NCBI RefSeq assembly: GCF_026339735.1
Contig: NZ_JAPEQG010000002.1
Location: forward strand, 62,001 to 126,000
Direction of reading: 5' to 3'
Length of the DNA stretch: 64,000 bases
DNA from: Streptomyces sp. NBC_01669
GTDB taxonomy: Bacteria > Actinomycetota > Actinomycetes > Streptomycetales > Streptomycetaceae
Numbering within the stretch: position 1 is the first letter of the stretch; every line of letters begins with the position of its first letter. Shown piece by piece: positions 60,250 to 64,000 of the stretch. The notes below the pieces were generated by a model. That model was not told the origin of the DNA, did not search any database, and saw nothing but the letters and a program-made list of their open reading frames with translations. A program made the translations under genes and the position numbers.

Positions 60250-60680
60250 CATCTCCTGCGCTCGTCGCGGAGGTAGGGCCAGTTCTGGGGCTGGGTGAGG
60301 TAGACGGCATCGGTGCGGAGGGCGATGACGGTGCCGGGCGGGGCGTGGAGGGCGCCGGCGTAGGTGTCGTCGTCGCGGTGGCGCTGGGAGAGCAGGGCGG
60401 CGCGGGCGGAGGACCAGATGTGGGCGGCCCATTCGGGGTGGGCGTTGGGGTCGCGGGTGAAGCCGGTGGGGCGTTGCCAGGTGATGGTGGTGTTGTCGAA
60501 GCCGATGATTTCGGCGTCCGGGGGGACGTCGCGCTCTGCGGTGCGGGGGGTGGTGCCGGTGACGGTGCGGGGTCGTTGGGCGAAGGCGCCGATGCCGTAG
60601 AGGAGGATCGCGCGGACGGCGCGGGAGGCGAGGTGGGCGGCGGTGCGCTGTGCGGGGTCGCCGAGGGGATACTGGCAAAT
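60250..60680 (-). pseudogene. Internal fragment of an unidentified conserved protein
   Basis: One minus-strand frame without a start reads RTAAHLASRAVRAILLYGIG, DAEIIGFDNTTITWQRPTGF, TRDPNAHPEWAAHIWSSARA, ALLSQRHRDDDTYAGALHAP, PGTVIALRTDAVYLTQPQNW. The residue pattern is that of real protein and the codon bias is strong, but both ends are broken and I cannot name the family. Confidence 0.5.
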
Positions 60681-60858
60681 TTACGAAGGAGACGCGGAGG
60701 GACTGACACTGGACAACACGGACTCACGTCACCAAAGGTTCGGAGTCACGTCACCTTGATCAGCTCTGGAAAACCGGCCCCGTACCGCTCCAGAATGTCT
60801 GCACCGGCTCTGACCAGGGACGATGGCCCTGGTCGCCGGTAGGGCACTCTGGGTACAT

Positions 60859-61926
60859 ATGCTCGTGCGCCTGCTCTACCTGTTCGCCACGCGGATCCTC
60901 GCGTGGCTCGTCCTACTCTCCCGTTCCTCCGCCGCCAAGAACGCCGAAATACTGATCTTGCGGCACGAGGTCGCGGTCCTGCGCCGTCAGGTCGCCGCCC
61001 CGAAACCCAGATGGTCGGACCGCGCCCTGCTCGCCGCCCTCGTCCGACTGCTCCCCCGGCCGCTGCACTGCCAGCGGATTGTCTCCCCGCGCACCCTCCT
61101 CGCCTGGCACCAGCGCCTGATCCAGCAGAAATGGACCCAGCCCACTCCCCCGGGACGCCCGCCCCTCTCCGAGCAGCTGCGCGAGCTGATCGTCCGGCTC
61201 GGCTCCGAGAACCCCCGATGGGGGTTCCGCCGCGTACACGGCGAGCTGCGCCGACTCGGGCACAAGGTCAGCCCGGCCACGGTGCGCCGAGTCCTGCGCG
61301 CCGCCGGCCTCGGGCCCGCGCCCCGCCCCCACCCGGCGCGCGGCGAGTGGACTGCCTTCCTCAAGACCCACGCACACGGGCTACTCGCCACCGATCTGTT
61401 CCATGTGGACACCATCGGATTGCAGCGGCTGTACGCGCTGTTCGTCCTGGAGGTGCGTACCCGCACCGTCCACATCCTCGGCGTCACCGACCATCCCACC
61501 GCGGCTTGGGCCACCCAGCAGGCCCGACAGATGCTGTGGCACCTCAGCGACCGCGCGACCGAGTTCACCCACCTGATCCACGACCGGGACGCGAAGTTCA
61601 CCGCCGCCTTCGACGCCGTCTTCACCAGCGAAGGCATCACCGTGACGAAGATCCCTCCGCGCAGCCCCAACTGCAACCCCCACGCGGAACGCTTCGTGCG
61701 GTCTGTACGGGAGGAGTGCACCGACCGCCTGTTGATCTTCAACCGCAGCCATGCCGAGAAAATCCTCCACGACTACGCCCGGCACTTCAACAACCACCGC
61801 CCCCACCAAGGGCGAGATCAGCTCGCACCCCTGGACGACCCCAACGTCATACCCCTCCCAGCCGCCCGGATCCAACGCCGACAAGCCGTCACCGGCCTCA
61901 TCAATGAATATCGCCCAGCAAGCTGA
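60859..61926 (+). CDS. Integrase-core (rve) transposase
   Basis: A 355-residue DDE transposase. The N-terminal part has LLSRSSAAKNAEILILRHEV, AVLRRQVAAPKPRWSDRALL and the HTH-like ENPRWGFRRVHGELRRLGHK, VSPATVRRVLRAAGLG. The core has LATDLFHVDTIGLQRLYALF (first Asp), FTHLIHDRDAKFTAAFDAVF (second Asp) and SPNCNPHAERFVRSVREECT (Glu), ending HFNNHRPHQGRDQLAPL. All catalytic residues are present. The ATG at 60859 is preferred over an upstream start at 60823. A broken relative lies at 1663-1942. I could not identify terminal repeats. Confidence 0.88.
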   Translation: MLVRLLYLFATRILAWLVLLSRSSAAKNAEILILRHEVAVLRRQVAAPKPRWSDRALLAALVRLLPRPLHCQRIVSPRTLLAWHQRLIQQKWTQPTPPGRPPLSEQLRELIVRLGSENPRWGFRRVHGELRRLGHKVSPATVRRVLRAAGLGPAPRPHPARGEWTAFLKTHAHGLLATDLFHVDTIGLQRLYALFVLEVRTRTVHILGVTDHPTAAWATQQARQMLWHLSDRATEFTHLIHDRDAKFTAAFDAVFTSEGITVTKIPPRSPNCNPHAERFVRSVREECTDRLLIFNRSHAEKILHDYARHFNNHRPHQGRDQLAPLDDPNVIPLPAARIQRRQAVTGLINEYRPAS

Positions 61927-62196
61927 TCACTCAGCAAAGCAGCAGGTCAGGGCCGGTGCAGCCGTTCTGAAGCGGTACGGGCCTATCTGACCGCAACGAC
62001 AGAGGCGGAGCGAACTCCGGCGCTTCGCGCCTCCGGGCTTAGGATGCGTTTCCCTCCCCGGCCGAAGCCGGGGATACCCACGCAAGAACAGGGATGGAGG
62101 AGTCGGGGGGGTTCACTCAGACGGTGATCGTTCGTCGCTGAGCACCCGATTGCAAAGCCGGACTGCCGATGGTGGCGTTGGCAGGTCGCGAGCTGT
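61927..62196. other. Non-coding region with repeated hairpin block
   Basis: No gene is seen. The block at 62010-62097 (ACTCCGGCGCTTCGCGCCTC, then the hairpin, then AGAACAGGGATGGA) matches the order of elements at 6315-6423. It lies between the transposase and the WD40 gene. Confidence 0.55.
62056..62073. repeat. Strong hairpin, second copy of repeated block
   Basis: CCCCGGC, a CGAA loop, then GCCGGGG. Related to the hairpin at 6382-6399; the flanking bases are also similar. Confidence 0.7.
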
Positions 62197-63141
62197 TTAG
62201 TCAGTGCTCATGTAGTCCAGCCGCAGCGCGCCGTCGCGAGAACCGGTAGCGAGCACTGCCGTGCCGTCAGGGCGGAGCGCCGCAGTGGCGGCGTATCCGG
62301 GATGAGGCAGTGCGAGTTGCTCGCCGGTCAGTGCGTTCCACTGGCGGACGGTGTAGTCGTCGTATGCCACGATCACGCGGGGTGAGCCGGCGACCGGAAC
62401 GACGGAGGTGGTGTGCGGAAACCGGTCGCCAGTGGGTATGGGCGGACCGAACGCTTTGCCGGTGGCTGCGTCCCACCGGTGGATCGCATGTTCGTCGTCG
62501 TGCGCCACCAGGAGCACCCGTCGGTCCGGAAGTCGGCACGAGGAAAGGTTGAAGACGCGCCCATCGGCGCTGACTGGCAGCGGCTCACCGACGGATTCGC
62601 CGGTCTCGGCGTGCCAGCGGCGCACGGTGTCGTCCTCGCCGCCGGTGACCACCAGCGGTGTGCCGTCCGGCAAGTTGAGGGTCGTGAGGGTGATGACGTA
62701 GCCGCGGTTGCACTCCCAGGCCGGTCCGTCTGGTTCGCCGGTGGCCGCATCCCAGCGGTGGAGATGGCCGTCGATGCCCGCCCCGAGAAACACTGTCCGC
62801 CCGCTCGCGGATATCGCTGTGGTGACCTGCCAGATCGTCGTTGTGTCGTCGACCCGGCCCAGGGACTGTCCCGTTGCAGCGTCCCAGCGGTGCAGTCCGT
62901 CCGGGTCCGACGTCGCCAGGATCAGCCGGCCATCCGGCAGGTGCGCGAGGGCGCCGTTGTGCACGATGAGCCATGGGTCTGCCTCAAAGTCGACGACACG
63001 GCGGCCGGAGAGAGTATCCCAACAGCGCATTTCACCGTCGCCCTCGCAACCTGCCGTGAACAGCAGTTCCCGCCCGTCATCCGGAAACCACCACGCCAGC
63101 GGATGAGCACGAGAGCGATGGGCGTTGGCAATGCGACGCAT
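62197..63141 (-). CDS. WD40-repeat beta-propeller protein
   Basis: A 314-residue protein made almost entirely of WD-type repeats, each about 45 residues, marked by HRWDAATGQSLGRV, HRWDAATGEPDGPA, RRWHAETGESVGEP, HRWDAATGKAFGPP and RQWNALTGEQLALP. About six blades can be counted. There is no signal peptide and no attached enzyme domain. It starts MRRIANAHRSRAHPLAWWFP with AGGAGACC upstream of the ATG at 63141. Beta-propellers bind other proteins; longer Streptomyces relatives are often fused to kinases or NTPases, so this may be the C-terminal part of a rearranged gene, though the start looks genuine. The partner is unknown. Confidence 0.85.
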   Translation of the reverse strand: MRRIANAHRSRAHPLAWWFPDDGRELLFTAGCEGDGEMRCWDTLSGRRVVDFEADPWLIVHNGALAHLPDGRLILATSDPDGLHRWDAATGQSLGRVDDTTTIWQVTTAISASGRTVFLGAGIDGHLHRWDAATGEPDGPAWECNRGYVITLTTLNLPDGTPLVVTGGEDDTVRRWHAETGESVGEPLPVSADGRVFNLSSCRLPDRRVLLVAHDDEHAIHRWDAATGKAFGPPIPTGDRFPHTTSVVPVAGSPRVIVAYDDYTVRQWNALTGEQLALPHPGYAATAALRPDGTAVLATGSRDGALRLDYMSTD

Positions 63142-63284
63142 CGGGTCTCCTGGGCGTGCCGGGATGGACGCAATAGATGGTTGGGAACATGTCGAGCGGG
63201 TCGATCATATCTTCGAATACTCGGTGGCTAGTGTCTCGTGATTCCGTCAGCGTTACTTGATCTCGCGTGGCTCGTTCTCTTGGC

Positions 63285-64000
63285 ATGGAGCTCTCTGTGG
63301 AACAGGCCGCCGAGTTGCGGGAGTTGGTCAACAGTCGGGACGTGCCCGCGGATATAGCCATGCGGGCCCGGATCGTCCTGTGGTCGGGCGAGGGACGTCG
63401 GCGCAAGGACATTGCCGAGCTGCTCGGGGTGTCGCTGCCGACCGTGGACCGCTGGAAGACCCGTTATGCCGAGCACGGGTTGGCCGGCCTGGAAGGCGAC
63501 CGGCCCGGCGGGGCCCGGGAGCAGGTTCCGGCGCGGATTCGGGCTCGGGTGATCGCGCTGACGCGCATGACGCCGCCGGCCGTCACCGGTCTTTCGCATT
63601 GGTCCACACGCGAGCTGGCGAAGTATTTGAAGCGGACCGAGAACGTCACCGTGTCCTGGCACTACGTTGCGCGGATCTGGCGCGAGGAGAATCTCAAGCC
63701 GCACCGCAATGGCACCTTCAAGATTTCGAAGGACCCTGCGTTCGCGGACAAGGTCGCCGATGTCGTCGGCCTCTACCTCGCTCCGCCGGGCGGCGCGGTC
63801 GTGCTGTCCATCGACGAGAAAACGCAGGTCCAGGCGCTGGACCGGACCCAGCCGGTGCTGCCCGTCACCTTCGCGGCCACCGAGAAACGCACGCACGACT
63901 ACGTCCGGCACGGCACCACGAACCTGTTCGCCGCACTCAACGTCGGCACCGGCGAAGTCATCGGCGAGTGCAAGCCGAGCCGGAACGGCAAGAACTTCCT
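63285..64000 (+). CDS. IS630-family transposase, 3' end beyond window
   Basis: The first 238 residues of an IS630-type transposase. The N-terminal helix-turn-helix is RARIVLWSGEGRRRKDIAEL, LGVSLPTVDRWKTRYAEHGL, a second DNA-binding part THWSTRELAKYLKR-like region follows (seen as LSHWSTRELAKYLKRTENVT, VSWHYVARIWREENLKPHRN), and the core opens with GGAVVLSIDEKTQVQALDRT (first Asp). The second Asp and the Glu lie outside. The ATG at 63285 starts MELSVEQAAELRELV; no strong ribosome binding site is visible. It is a different subgroup from the two-frame IS630 at 57675-58747. The element probably starts near 63225-63240. Confidence 0.88.
   Translation, partial: MELSVEQAAELRELVNSRDVPADIAMRARIVLWSGEGRRRKDIAELLGVSLPTVDRWKTRYAEHGLAGLEGDRPGGAREQVPARIRARVIALTRMTPPAVTGLSHWSTRELAKYLKRTENVTVSWHYVARIWREENLKPHRNGTFKISKDPAFADKVADVVGLYLAPPGGAVVLSIDEKTQVQALDRTQPVLPVTFAATEKRTHDYVRHGTTNLFAALNVGTGEVIGECKPSRNGKNF

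Noticed and set aside
59435..60727. Minus-strand Pro/Ser/Ala-rich frame of 430 codons
   Set aside because: Low-complexity shadow of the histone-like gene and of the orphan fragment, which read sensibly in other frames.
1..64000. tRNA, rRNA or CRISPR loci
   Set aside because: I saw no cloverleaf-type or rRNA-like sequence and no regularly spaced direct repeats.

Overview
The window reads as accessory DNA of a Streptomyces-type actinomycete. GC content is very high, third codon positions are strongly biased, GTG and TTG starts with purine-rich ribosome binding sites are common, and the gene families are typical of the genus: a SARP/NB-ARC regulator, SpoIIE-type phosphatases with PAS and GAF sensors, MocR regulators, DUF427, DUF6083 and DUF6924 proteins, and a FUSC permease. 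At least a dozen transposable elements or remnants, many truncated genes and several chimeric reading frames suggest a recombination-prone region such as a chromosome arm or a large plasmid. I see no rRNA, tRNA, CRISPR array or replication origin.

Layout. 1-841: start of a secreted GH84 glycosidase gene. 1.6-6.3 kb: nested insertion sequences (an IS30-type element inside orfA of an IS3-type element, whose right end also carries an IS4-type element with a 10-bp target duplication). 6.7-13 kb: a TetR regulator, a dihydrolipoamide-dehydrogenase-like flavoprotein lacking the usual catalytic His, a DksA-type zinc-finger fusion and a FUSC permease; matching palindromes precede the regulator and the flavoprotein gene. 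13-16 kb: an IS110 fragment and an IS5-type element split by an IS3-type element. 16.1-21.6 kb: SARP regulator, second TetR, PAS/GAF/SpoIIE phosphatase. 21.7-28.7 kb: IS21 wreckage, two nearly identical oxidoreductase genes with a mosaic divergence pattern, an in-frame SDR-MocR chimera, and IS5 and IS1182 debris. 28.7-31.3 kb: a unit bounded by inverted repeats that carries an IS5-type transposase plus two other genes. 31.5-34 kb: small genes (YjbR, DUF427, two divergent N-acetyltransferases). 34.5-39 kb: two more SpoIIE phosphatases. 39.5-45.8 kb: frameshifted LOG gene, MocR regulator, helicase remnant and cytochrome bd oxidase cydAB. 46-52.8 kb: intact IS1182, UvrD-like helicase, DUF6083 protein, and a divergent XRE/conserved-protein pair separated by three copies of a 17-bp motif. 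53.6-57.4 kb: a three-gene cassette (small protein, soluble HlyD-like protein, polymorphic-toxin-like protein) facing a DUF6924 gene. 57.6-64 kb: IS630 elements, a histone-H1-like protein, an integrase-core transposase and a WD40 protein.

The most promising candidate for an undescribed system is the 53.6-57.4 kb cassette. It has no recognisable transporter or integral membrane channel, and its last gene has the architecture of a polymorphic toxin. Other candidates are the XRE locus with its 17-bp repeats and the TetR locus with paired palindromes. All functional assignments come from reading the sequence by eye; no searches were run.
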